64,000 nt of DNA from positions 1-64,000 of IMG/VR virus record IMGVR_UViG_3300047550_002778. One strand, 5' to 3'. Under the pieces are notes generated by a model. The model was not told the origin of the DNA. It saw only the letters and a list, made by a program, of their open reading frames with translations, and searched no databases. This DNA comes from a virus. This document shows positions 17,144 through 26,700 of the stretch, in pieces. How positions within the stretch are numbered: the stretch's first letter is position 1; every line of letters starts with the position of its first letter. A program made the position numbers and the translations under genes.

Positions 17144-17747
17144 ATTTTTGTTCCAGATCTGTGATAAACCCATCAATTTCAGCCAATCTGGCATTTACAA
17201 CATCTAAATCTTTTATAACGTCCTCTTTTATCTTCAATAGACCATCTGAGTTTTCCCATTTCTCTATAGAACCATCTTCATTAATAAACTCAAGTGGTTT
17301 GTTTTCATTGTTTTTACACCAATCAAGAGTTTCATCAAACTTCTTTTTATAATCAATCAACAATGATTTTTCATTTTTAAGATCTCTAATTTTATCAAAA
17401 TATTCCCAAGTTCCATCCATTTTCATTTGGGTTTCAATTTTTATAAAACAATCATAACACAACTGAGTTTTTGGCCACACTTGATCATCTAAATAATTAC
17501 CCCATCTAACATCCGCATTACATTCTTTACATATTTTGGTGTTAATGATTGTCGCCTTTCTTGGAACTCTACGTTTGGCGCCATTTTTCCATATCCATTT
17601 ACGACCTTGACCATCTTCCCACTCGTCGCCTTCTTTACGCTTAGCATTATCTAAATTTGAATCATAACCTACTTGAACGAATGGTCTATTACCGTCCAAG
17701 TAATCTTTAATAATTTCAAGATTACTCTTGCCTTGTGCTCTTTTCAT
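17100..17747 (-). CDS. zinc-ribbon and coiled-coil protein preceding terminase
   Basis: The 215-residue product has a basic N-terminal region with 'DEWEDGQGRKWIWKNG' (about 41-56). A four-cysteine zinc ribbon follows (Cys73, Cys76, Cys97, Cys100; 'KICKECNADV'...'LCYDCFIK'). A long coiled coil fills about 110-212. It immediately precedes and overlaps the large terminase gene. The position, the nucleic-acid-binding type ribbon and the oligomerising coiled coil would suit a small-terminase function, but T4 gp16 has no zinc ribbon and I see no sequence match. Other proteins with the W-E-D-G-x-G-R-x-W segment occur in T4-like phages without known role. Confidence 0.5.
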   Translation of the reverse strand: MKRAQGKSNLEIIKDYLDGNRPFVQVGYDSNLDNAKRKEGDEWEDGQGRKWIWKNGAKRRVPRKATIINTKICKECNADVRWGNYLDDQVWPKTQLCYDCFIKIETQMKMDGTWEYFDKIRDLKNEKSLLIDYKKKFDETLDWCKNNENKPLEFINEDGSIEKWENSDGLLKIKEDVIKDLDVVNARLAEIDGFITDLEQKYESAKSKRNNKAGV

Positions 17748-17765
17748 AACAAATATGTATTTATT

Positions 17766-18818
17766 TTATTTACCAAAACCACTTTGTAGTCCTTTAATAA
17801 TGAAACTACCAGTGATTTTATATGGTTTACTGTAAATACTTGGATCTCTCACAACTATACCTTCATGCTTTTCAAGATCCCCAATTTCACTTGTAGCATT
17901 CTTTAGTATTTCATCACCAAGTTTAACAGTAGCAATATATACGATTGTATCATTTATAACTTTATTTATATCTTGACCTTCAAAATCTTGTTCAATATTT
18001 TTACTATTTGATGCTTTGATAAATTGTTCGCGGGTAATCAAAGGAGTCTGAATCGTCACTGTGTTCAACCAATCTTTCAAACTTTTTGTTACTGGTGTTC
18101 CATTTGGATACAATGTTACTTTTTCGCCAAGTGGTTTTGACAAGTTTGGTTTTGTTTTGAATGTTGTATCTACACTACCCAATACTTTAAATCCGTGCTT
18201 CTTCGCAACTAAATTTAATTTATTGATATAACTTTGCATTGCTGCTTTGTCATATGATATTTCGGTAGCCGCACGTGACTTCACACTGCCGTCTTTACCA
18301 AATGTCTTGGGCTTGATTTCTTTTAATCCATGAATAGCAAGAAAGTTACCTATATCACCATAACCCACAACGTTTGTTTGTCCTTCAACATATTCAACGT
18401 TCAACAGAATATTGGGATTATCTAATAAACCTAACTTCTTCAATTCTGATTGTGTAGATGGTATTGCTTCATCAAAAATATTAATAACCTTAGAGCCAAT
18501 TTTTACAAATCCATGTTCTTGTCCAGTTGTAGGATCTGGTTGAAATCTGCCAGGCAAATCTTCTGGCCTCATACCTTTAACATCGAATGCTTTGGCACTA
18601 CCACGATCCATTACAAACTGACCATTCACCAAACGAATACTTGCGTTTACGCCGTCAATCTTTACACTACCAGATCCCTTTTCTAAAGATTTTATTGTCT
18701 TGTTAAACACATCAACAAGTTGTTTACCATTAGAAGCAAAATCAAATGGATGATCCATATGACCACCAGCACCACCTTCATTGATCACTTCAAACAAAAT
18801 TCTACTAAGTTTAATCAT
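17766..18818 (-). CDS. ligase-like nucleotidyltransferase with capsid-targeting leader
   Basis: The 350-residue product begins MIKLSRILFE (L8-F9-E10 as in T4 IAE at 8-10). It then shows motifs of the covalent nucleotidyltransferase (DNA/RNA ligase) fold: motif I KxDG as 'SVKIDGVNASIR' (Lys53), a motif III-like 'LNVEYVEGQ', motif IV as 'KHEGIVVRDP', and a lysine-rich motif V region 'YKITGSFIIKG' near the C terminus. In this fold Lys53 would accept AMP from ATP or NAD. The substrate (nicked DNA or RNA) is not decided by the sequence. The start at 18818 is preferred over 18848 because it places the leader at the N terminus and avoids overlap. Together with the next gene it looks like head-packaged cargo. 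Confidence 0.6.
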   Translation of the reverse strand: MIKLSRILFEVINEGGAGGHMDHPFDFASNGKQLVDVFNKTIKSLEKGSGSVKIDGVNASIRLVNGQFVMDRGSAKAFDVKGMRPEDLPGRFQPDPTTGQEHGFVKIGSKVINIFDEAIPSTQSELKKLGLLDNPNILLNVEYVEGQTNVVGYGDIGNFLAIHGLKEIKPKTFGKDGSVKSRAATEISYDKAAMQSYINKLNLVAKKHGFKVLGSVDTTFKTKPNLSKPLGEKVTLYPNGTPVTKSLKDWLNTVTIQTPLITREQFIKASNSKNIEQDFEGQDINKVINDTIVYIATVKLGDEILKNATSEIGDLEKHEGIVVRDPSIYSKPYKITGSFIIKGLQSGFGK

Positions 18819-18819
18819 A

Positions 18820-19584
18820 TTATTTAATAAATGTTTTTTCAAATACATTCACACCTTTTAGATATGAACTTTTAGTTTCATCAAGCGCATTATCTGTAAA
18901 CTGCCAATTCCAAAACAACGGATCTGGGGTCTTAAATCCGTAAAATTCCAATACACTTTTTTGAGTAGCAGTCACATCAGATCCATTCCAATTTTGACCG
19001 ACTGCAATAAATCCAGCATCAATATTTTTTACTAAATTACTTTCGCCTAATGTTGAATGACGATTTTCAATCCAAGTTAATCGTTCAATTAATTTTTGAT
19101 AGTAACTATTTGCTTGTCCCCATCTAATACTAGCAAAAAATAACACACAGTCACTTTCAAATAGTTCTTTACTGATTTTCCAAAGTTCATCACCTTTTTC
19201 ATTGATACTAGCCCAACAACGATGATGACCACTTGGATTTTGTTCTTTGTTTTTTAATAAAGCACCAATAGTCCCACAATGATTTCCACCAAATTCTTTG
19301 TTACTACTTACATTACCTTCACAAGGAACTATATGTAATTTGGTAGTATCAATAAGTGTTACCTTTTCTTTACCCAATAGATCTTGTATTTTAAGTGCTA
19401 ATTGACTACTTTTAGGCACATCATCTTTATGTTTGACCCATCTATTACTAGTAGTCAACAACAAAACTTTTTTCTTATCACGTAAATAATCAATTGTCTT
19501 TTTGTATTTACGTGCATACAAATCCATATCCTGTTCACTCACAGGCAATTTAGCTTCTAATAAAAGGTCTGAAAGACTAATCAT
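18820..19584 (-). CDS. flavodoxin-fold (NADPH-dependent FMN reductase-like) protein with capsid-targeting leader
   Basis: The 254-residue product begins MISLSDLLLEA (L8-L9-E10), then resembles the flavodoxin-like reductase fold. It has a phosphate-binding loop after the first strand ('VLLLTTSNRW', about 41-50) and a second FMN-loop region 'VLFFASIRWGQANSYYQKLIERL' read in parts (about 148-170). A later strand reads 'DAGFIAVGQNWNG'. This suggests FMN binding and NAD(P)H-dependent reduction, but the cofactor is not proven. Two Cys/His-rich spots ('GGNHCG', 'GHHRCWAS') are unusual for the family. The start is ATG 19584; the longer reading would use TTG. It ends one base before the ligase-like gene begins, so the two are co-transcribed. 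Confidence 0.5.
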   Translation of the reverse strand: MISLSDLLLEAKLPVSEQDMDLYARKYKKTIDYLRDKKKVLLLTTSNRWVKHKDDVPKSSQLALKIQDLLGKEKVTLIDTTKLHIVPCEGNVSSNKEFGGNHCGTIGALLKNKEQNPSGHHRCWASINEKGDELWKISKELFESDCVLFFASIRWGQANSYYQKLIERLTWIENRHSTLGESNLVKNIDAGFIAVGQNWNGSDVTATQKSVLEFYGFKTPDPLFWNWQFTDNALDETKSSYLKGVNVFEKTFIK

Positions 19585-19588
19585 CACA

Positions 19589-19597
19589 TATAAATAT
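19589..19597 (-). promoter_or_regulatory. ATATTTATA start-proximal element
   Basis: The nonamer lies four bases before ATG 19584, just after the sheath terminator. It is therefore well placed to restart transcription for the cargo-enzyme pair. Confidence 0.4.
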
Positions 19598-19610
19598 CTA
19601 TACAAATGAA

Positions 19611-19640
19611 AAAACCCCGCCTTTTTACGGGCGGGGTTTT
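19611..19640 (-). terminator. strong hairpin terminator after the tail sheath gene
   Basis: A perfect 11-base G/C-rich stem (19611-19621 with 19630-19640) closes an 8-base loop. It is followed on the minus strand by TTTTTT. It ends the sheath transcript. Confidence 0.88.
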
Positions 19641-19658
19641 GATTTATTCTATTTCAGA

Positions 19659-22600
19659 TTATTCACTGAAACTTGCACCAGTTGGTAGAATGTTGAAGTC
19701 AAGCAATATGAATTCAGCAGTTCTAGTTGGTTGAATGTAGATTTGACCATATAGGATATTTCTATCAATTAGGTCAGGTGTATTGTTTTCAGCATCCATC
19801 TTAACTTGGTAAGCATAGATACCATTACGTTGTTGAACACTCTCCAAGTATGGATTGACGATACTCAAGAAACGGTTACGAGTTGAAGCAACATTTTGTT
19901 CAAATACCAAGTAGTTGCTTGAACTTGCGATAAACTTCTTCAAGTTGATCAACAAACGACGAACATTGATACGATCCAAGGCACTTGGAGCAATTTGTAG
20001 AGTCTTTTGACCCCAAACTACGATACCTTGACCTGGGAATGCTGCGATTGGGTTCACACGATTCTCATATAGAGTGTCACGTTCAGCATGTGTCAATCTG
20101 TCTAGGACTTGAACAGCTTGTGGGATACCACCACGATTTAGACCGGCTGGAGCATACCATTCTGCAGCAGCATTGTCGTTAGCAGCATAAACTGCTGGCA
20201 ACACTACTGAAGGAGGAACACTGATAATCTTATTCAAGTTTGTATCCAAAATCTTGACCCATGGATAGTAAGTTCCAACATAGTTACTATCAATTGTAGC
20301 AACAGTATTAATTGCTGCATCAATCAATCCTACGCTTTGATTACTTGCTGGGAAGACCACGTTGTCCATGATGTAGAAACAATCACCACGAGCTTCACAC
20401 ATTGTGATTGTAATTTCTGTTACATAACTGTGTTGTTCACGGAAAATACCAGGCAACACAATCAAGTTGATATCAAACTCATCAGCATTGCCTAGAGCAG
20501 CAATACATTGTTTGTAAGCAATACTACCTGGACTCTTGATAGTAGCACAATCCAAACCTTGAGTATTACCAGCAGTGATGTCAGATCCAACATTAATTGG
20601 AATTGCTGGCCATTGTCCATCAAATCCACCTTGGAATCCTACAACAAATTTACGTAGTTTTACATAAATTGGTTCGTTGACTGGATCGTATACACTTGGA
20701 ATACTACCACTCAAACTTGGAGCCAAGATCGAACCAGTGCTTTCTGATACGCCTTGAGCATAGTATGAACTATTTGTAGTTCCATACACTTTTGCTTCAA
20801 GATCGAAATCGATATTATCACCGTTTGAATCAGCACTACCAAAATATGGAAGTGGTTTGAAGTATTGTTTAGTATTATTTTCAACACCAACTGCGAACGA
20901 AGATGTTGGATATAGATAAGCTAGTTCTTCACTTGCTTCTGGAACTTCACCAAACACCGTTCCAGATGGATACTTACCTGGGGCAAGACCATAAATACTT
21001 GCCTTACTATAACGAACTGCTGGCAACAAGTTGCTCAAAGTTCCGTCAACAGGGGCGGAGTATGCTTGGAATCCATATGGAATTACAACCTCAGGGTAAG
21101 CAACATCAGTCATTTCAATTCTGATATACTTACTCAAGTTGACATATGTTCCATATTCAACAATCTTACCGGCGAATGTAATGTAAGCATAACGATCACC
21201 AATACGACGTGCAACGAAGTTAGGACTATCTGGATCAAGATTCAAGTTTTGGAAAATTTCCAAATACTTTGGACGTTTATCGGTGTCACTGTAAGCACGA
21301 ACTGCGAGGGTGAATGAACCCCAAGCACTACCTGGAACAGTGCCAGCCAATTTAACGTTGTTAATTTCAATCTTATACTTCTTGTTGCTCAATGTGCCAT
21401 CACTTAAAGTGTGAACCTTGAACAATTGGAATTTAGTTGGAGTAGCAGCTTCATCAGCACTACCCTTGAATGGAGCAATTTGTTGACTATAGATCCATGG
21501 TGTTTTTGCATTTGTAATAGCAAATTGTGAATCACCAGTATTTGGATCTAGTGAATATTGATCCAAAAACTTCATTGATTCACCAACACTGAATGAAGCG
21601 GATGGAGCTGTAGTTACACGTAGTCTCCAACCACCACCCTCAGCATTTGGACGGGTCTTTTGAGCAACAACTTGTTTTATTGTATCTTCAAAGAGAACAT
21701 AATTGTATGCTGCTTCAATTTTTTGACCTTGAACTTGTTTTGCTGGATTACCAACAGTTGGGTCAATACCGAACACATCCTTGATGTAGTTATTATCATC
21801 TTCATTCAAACTGAAGTCATAATAACCATATGTTCCAGCAAATACATTACTATCAGCATCTGTGAAACTATAGTTCAAGATCAACTGATAGATGTTTTCG
21901 TTAGGATTGACATTACCTTCATATGGATATACTGAACTTGTCAATTGACTGACAGTTGAGGTATCAAATCCATATACTTCATAATCACTACTGAATTGAG
22001 TAGAAGCATTTTGAGTATTTGCCAAAACAGCCATTACCACTGGCTTACGACCAGATGGTGGAGGATTACATGGATCTGAACCACCTGCACCGTCAGCTTG
22101 GAAATTACCAGTGAATGCGCCATAAGATCCAGAGATTAGACCCAAGAATCTCAAAGCAGCACCACAAGTAGCAGCACTACGAACTGTGGCAAAACTTGCG
22201 CTTTGAACATACAATGTGCTGGTAGCATCAAATGTGGCTTGATCGTAAGCAAGACTAATGTTACTCAAAGTTGAACTAATGTTCAAAATACTTGAAGTCA
22301 ATTTGAAATCAGTCTCTGTGCTTTCTTGAATTGCTTGTGCAATTTGATCATTAGGAGTTGCATCAGAACCTTGAATACTAGAAGTCAACTTAAAGTAACC
22401 AACTGCACCTGATGGTAGAGATTCACCAGTAAAGTATCTGGCAAGATATCCAGATTCTACAGTTCCAAGAGAAACTTGTTTACCTGCATATAATTTACTA
22501 CCACTCAATTGACCGGTTCCGTCATAATCTGATGGATAACCACTAGTCAAAGCAGCACTACCAAATCTTGCATTGATACTACCACTGAATTTTAGACGTG

Positions 22601-23630
22601 AGTTATCATATGATACAACAGAATCAAATCCGTTTCCAGTAGATTCGTCTGGATCATATGCACTTACAGTGACGTTGGTTCCAGCTGGAATTGCTGATGT
22701 AAGAATAACAAATGGCCATTTGACTTGCGCTCCACTCTTGATGATAGAAGCAGTCAAATAAGATGCGGAAGCATTTGATGAGAATGTTTTTGAAGTTCCA
22801 TTCCAAGTTCCGTGAATATTTTTATCAATTGCTCTTGTTGTCAAACCTGCACTGCTTGTGACATACAAACTACCTGATGGAATCCATTGTGTTACATCAA
22901 ACCAAGCAAGAGTATAATCTATACTACTATTAGTTGGTTGAACTGGATAACCACCAGCAACAGCTGATGCACTGAATGCTGTGTAAGCATTTGTAGAAGT
23001 AATTGTTACAAGCTTTCTGGCACCCAATAGTGATGCCAAAGATGCTGACAAATCACTAATGTATGTTAAATTTTGATTGCTACTCAAGAAACTTGTAATT
23101 TCAGCTGCGGTAGTTAATGTTCCAGTTACTTGCAAACCACCATCTGGTGTTGCTTGATATGTAGAAGAACCACTAAGTAGATAACCAGAAGCGGTATGTT
23201 CGTATTGAATATTAGCAGTATAATCTCCGCTGTCCAAATACATGAATGATGCGGTGGTTAATGCTCCAATATCATCAGTTCTGGTCCATTGACCCGGCTC
23301 AGCATATACAATCAATGGATTCTTTTGCCAATAACCAGTCAATCCACCTACGCGGACGACTGTCACAATACCTTGCTGTATAAGATATTCTTTGGCTGTA
23401 TATGGTCCGTAGTAAACACCGTCGGCGAGACCGAAACGTTGTTCTAGTGTTGCTACGTCTGTGATAATATTTGGGAAAAACGCAGGTCCGTCAGCAAACG
23501 GAGCCACGATTGCACCACCTATGTTGGCTACGCCTTGGGCTAGCCCCGATAAGTCATTTTCTCTGGTGAATACACCAGGACTTACTATTTGTTGTGTTGG
23601 ACTCCATCGTCCACCTTCTTGAATTGGCAT
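19659..23630 (-). CDS. 18: tail sheath protein, gp18-like, with very large insertion
   Basis: The N-terminal about 115 residues ('VSPGVFTREND', 'GGAIVAPFADGPAF', 'VYYGPYTAKEYL', 'TVVRVGG') and the C-terminal about 230 ('GIVVWGQKTL', 'NVRRLLINLKKFI', 'YLVFEQN', 'IYIQPTRTAEFILLDF') are the conserved ends of contractile-tail sheath subunits. In T4 the sheath contracts to drive the tube through the envelope. This chain has 1,323 residues, about twice T4 gp18 (659). The extra length is in the middle (about 130-1050): Ser/Thr/Gly/Ala-rich, probably beta-structured domains facing outward. A Shine-Dalgarno AAAGGA (23640-23645) and a terminator at the other end frame a single, strongly expressed gene. 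No gp19-like tube gene follows it, unlike T4. Confidence 0.9.
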   Translation of the reverse strand: MPIQEGGRWSPTQQIVSPGVFTRENDLSGLAQGVANIGGAIVAPFADGPAFFPNIITDVATLEQRFGLADGVYYGPYTAKEYLIQQGIVTVVRVGGLTGYWQKNPLIVYAEPGQWTRTDDIGALTTASFMYLDSGDYTANIQYEHTASGYLLSGSSTYQATPDGGLQVTGTLTTAAEITSFLSSNQNLTYISDLSASLASLLGARKLVTITSTNAYTAFSASAVAGGYPVQPTNSSIDYTLAWFDVTQWIPSGSLYVTSSAGLTTRAIDKNIHGTWNGTSKTFSSNASASYLTASIIKSGAQVKWPFVILTSAIPAGTNVTVSAYDPDESTGNGFDSVVSYDNSRLKFSGSINARFGSAALTSGYPSDYDGTGQLSGSKLYAGKQVSLGTVESGYLARYFTGESLPSGAVGYFKLTSSIQGSDATPNDQIAQAIQESTETDFKLTSSILNISSTLSNISLAYDQATFDATSTLYVQSASFATVRSAATCGAALRFLGLISGSYGAFTGNFQADGAGGSDPCNPPPSGRKPVVMAVLANTQNASTQFSSDYEVYGFDTSTVSQLTSSVYPYEGNVNPNENIYQLILNYSFTDADSNVFAGTYGYYDFSLNEDDNNYIKDVFGIDPTVGNPAKQVQGQKIEAAYNYVLFEDTIKQVVAQKTRPNAEGGGWRLRVTTAPSASFSVGESMKFLDQYSLDPNTGDSQFAITNAKTPWIYSQQIAPFKGSADEAATPTKFQLFKVHTLSDGTLSNKKYKIEINNVKLAGTVPGSAWGSFTLAVRAYSDTDKRPKYLEIFQNLNLDPDSPNFVARRIGDRYAYITFAGKIVEYGTYVNLSKYIRIEMTDVAYPEVVIPYGFQAYSAPVDGTLSNLLPAVRYSKASIYGLAPGKYPSGTVFGEVPEASEELAYLYPTSSFAVGVENNTKQYFKPLPYFGSADSNGDNIDFDLEAKVYGTTNSSYYAQGVSESTGSILAPSLSGSIPSVYDPVNEPIYVKLRKFVVGFQGGFDGQWPAIPINVGSDITAGNTQGLDCATIKSPGSIAYKQCIAALGNADEFDINLIVLPGIFREQHSYVTEITITMCEARGDCFYIMDNVVFPASNQSVGLIDAAINTVATIDSNYVGTYYPWVKILDTNLNKIISVPPSVVLPAVYAANDNAAAEWYAPAGLNRGGIPQAVQVLDRLTHAERDTLYENRVNPIAAFPGQGIVVWGQKTLQIAPSALDRINVRRLLINLKKFIASSSNYLVFEQNVASTRNRFLSIVNPYLESVQQRNGIYAYQVKMDAENNTPDLIDRNILYGQIYIQPTRTAEFILLDFNILPTGASFSE

Positions 23631-23639
23631 AATTTATGT

Positions 23640-23645
23640 TCCTTT
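23640..23645 (-). promoter_or_regulatory. ribosome-binding site of the sheath gene
   Basis: AAAGGA on the minus strand, nine bases before ATG 23630, supports this start. Confidence 0.65.
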
Positions 23646-23685
23646 CAGAGTGTCAACTTAACTTTTCCAAAAGTTATGTTTACTT

Positions 23686-23694
23686 TATAAATAT
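23686..23694 (-). promoter_or_regulatory. ATATTTATA element upstream of the sheath gene
   Basis: It lies about 56 bases before the sheath start. A T4-orientation TATAAATAG lies at 23719-23726, about 89 bases before the start, in the same 115-base gap. One or both probably drive late sheath expression. Confidence 0.4.
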
Positions 23695-23718
23695 TGCCAA
23701 AAAAGTGGAACACCTAAC

Positions 23719-23726
23719 TATTTATA
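23719..23726 (-). promoter_or_regulatory. T4-type late promoter core (TATAAATA)
   Basis: The minus strand reads TATAAATAG, matching the T4 late core, in the gap between the SbcDC fusion and the sheath gene. Confidence 0.45.
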
Positions 23727-23745
23727 ATATCTTAATTTTTTTTTA

Positions 23746-26700
23746 TTAAAAATCGATTTTGCTATACCCATTTTCTTTTTTAATCTCCAGATGCATATCT
23801 ACCATGTCTCTCATTTGATCTAAATGACTAATAATCCATATAAATTCAAATTGGTGTTTCAAATAAGTAAATAAAGCGCCCATCTGTCCCAAATGATCAC
23901 TGTCAGCACAGCCGAACCCTTCATCAATACAAATAATATTGGGTCTTGGTAGATTACTAATATTGATCAATGCCACTCGTATAGCTAATCCACTAATAAA
24001 CTTTTCCATACCACTTGCCATTTCCAAAGGCCAACGTTTATCATCATAAATAATGTTAGTCATGATATTTTTACCGTCTGTATTGAGAGATATGGTAAAT
24101 TCTACAATTTGATGAAGAATATTATTAACTTCTTTCTCAATTTCAGGCAAAGTCTTGGTAATCACATCATAAGGAATACCATCACGACTAATAACCGTAG
24201 TATATAACTTATATGATTCGTAACTTTCTTCAAGTTCTTTAACTTTATTTAATTGATCGGTAGTATTCTTATACTGAAGTGCCAACTTACCTTTTTCAGT
24301 AGAAGCATTCATCAAGTTATAATTAATAGACTTGATTTCGGTTTCAACTAATTTTAGTTTAGTCTTGACTTCTTCAATTTGATCTAATAACTTTGAATTA
24401 TTTTCAATAATATCTTTATTTTTATAGAAAGACTCAATATCTTTAATAATTTGTTTGTATTCAGACTTTAGTGTGACCAAACACTTTTCATCTCTAAGCA
24501 TTGCGGTTGTAATAACTTCACGCTTCTTTTCCAAGACAACTTTTTGATTATTGGTAGTCTTACATTCTTGATATTCAGCTTCTATATCACCATATGAATC
24601 AACTTGTTGTTTGATATTATTATACTCACCAACAATCTTGGAAGCATTTAATTTCTCAACTTCCAAATCTTTCTTTGTAGCAATAGCATCTTTTACGAAC
24701 ACGTTGTTGACACAAAAATCACAGTTTGGATCATACTTGTGTTCTTCAAGTTTCTTTAACTTTTCGACCTTGTTCTTGATAACCAATTTAAGCTTATCAA
24801 TTTCAGACTCTTTGGAATCTTGAAGTTTCTTGGCCTTCTTATACTCTTCATACTTTGAATCAATATCCTCACATGCCTTCAAAGAAGAACTCAACTGTTG
24901 AAGAGAACTTTCAACATCGGTTAGTTTATTTTTATATTCAACAATACCATTTTCAAAAGTCTGGATCTTATTATCATATTCAATCTTCTTGGATTCCAAA
25001 GATTCAATATCATCCGATTTGATATCATCCAATCTAACAATATTCTTACTCAACTGAAGAAGATTATTGTTATGTTGTTCTTTGATCTGTTCTTGTTCAC
25101 TTAAATCTTGATTAAACTGCTCAATATTTTTAATGTTTAAATCAATACTACCAGATATAGTTTGGAGTTCATTTTCCAATGTATCCTTACTAACATTCTT
25201 TAATAGAGTGTTTGTCTCTTTGAAGTTTTCGTTGGCAATATTGAACAACTGATCAAAAACATTCAGACCCATAAACTGACACAACAAGTCCTTACGTTCA
25301 GTCTGACCCAAATCGATGAAAGATCCAGCCTTACTGTTTTGAACACTCAATACAGTCAAAATAAAATCATCATATGTTCCCACATAATCTCTGATAATGT
25401 CGTTGGTGCTTCTACGAGCTTCGCCATTTAGTGGCACTTCGTTGCCGTCCTTGTCAATCTTGTAGAATTTAACATCGACCTTGACGTTGCCTTTCTTATC
25501 AGCTTTACCTTCACGCTCAATATAATAATCAACGCCGCTCACCTCAAAATTGAACTTACATTTGAAGCTCATTTTTTGTGTATTGAGAACATGACTTGCC
25601 TTATATCCTTTACTAAATTTATCAAATACACAAAACGCCAAAGCATCCATGATACTAGACTTACCACTTGCATTTGGAGCAAACAAACCAATAGTTCCCT
25701 TTAGTTTGGTAAAATCGATGTAATTACCTTCACCGTAACTAAACATATTATCAAATTCAAAGATCTTTGGTTTCCATCGAATATTCTTTGGAGTTTTATC
25801 TCTCGGAATTTGTGTATTGATTGTTTTGTTAAGTTCTTTAACTTTCTCAATCAATGATGGTTGAACTTTCTTTGACTTGAGACTATCCTCAATCAATTTA
25901 TTTTGATAATCTACATTAAAAATGTTATGAATATCAAGAACGTGAGTAGACTTGTTTGTATTATAATCAAACTCATCAATTCTAATAAATGTAGACTCAA
26001 GAATCTCACATTTGTCTTTGATATCATTCATCACTTCTTTTACTTGAGAAGGAATAGACTCAAAACACTTGGTTCTGATACGTGCCTTCTTGGGCAAATC
26101 AGAAAGATCAGTAGTCAACTGACCCTTATTGATTTCAACAGTATAAAATCCATAATCATTTGGAAGTTCATAGTGTTTATACAACTTACGTTTCAAATCC
26201 CACAACAAAAATCCATGACCCTTGAGTTCCTCACCATGATTTTGTTGAATCATTGAACCAGCATACACAATAACAGGCTTGGAAGTATCTTCATCATACT
26301 CTTGAAGAATTTGATGTTTATGAATATCTCCCAACATAACCATATGATGACCGTCAAATAAGTCATTCATGATAGTTCTGTTACTGACCGTATAACCAAC
26401 GTCGGTTACAGCATCATTAACTGGACCGTGGAATAGTGCGATGTGATGATCAGTTTCCACCTTATACCTTGAAGGAATGGTGTAATAGTTGATATACTTA
26501 TCTGGTTCATCAAACACGCTGAAATGATTGAACAAAATATTTTCATATCTAAACGTATCACTTGGTTTTAAATAAAATAGATTGGTATGTTGAAGCGCAT
26601 CAACAATAGGAGTCAAACAATCCAATCGTGACTTATTTGCAAGTGTAGCATCATGGTTACCCGCAATCAGTATTGTGGGAACACGGTCTGCGCAATTCTT

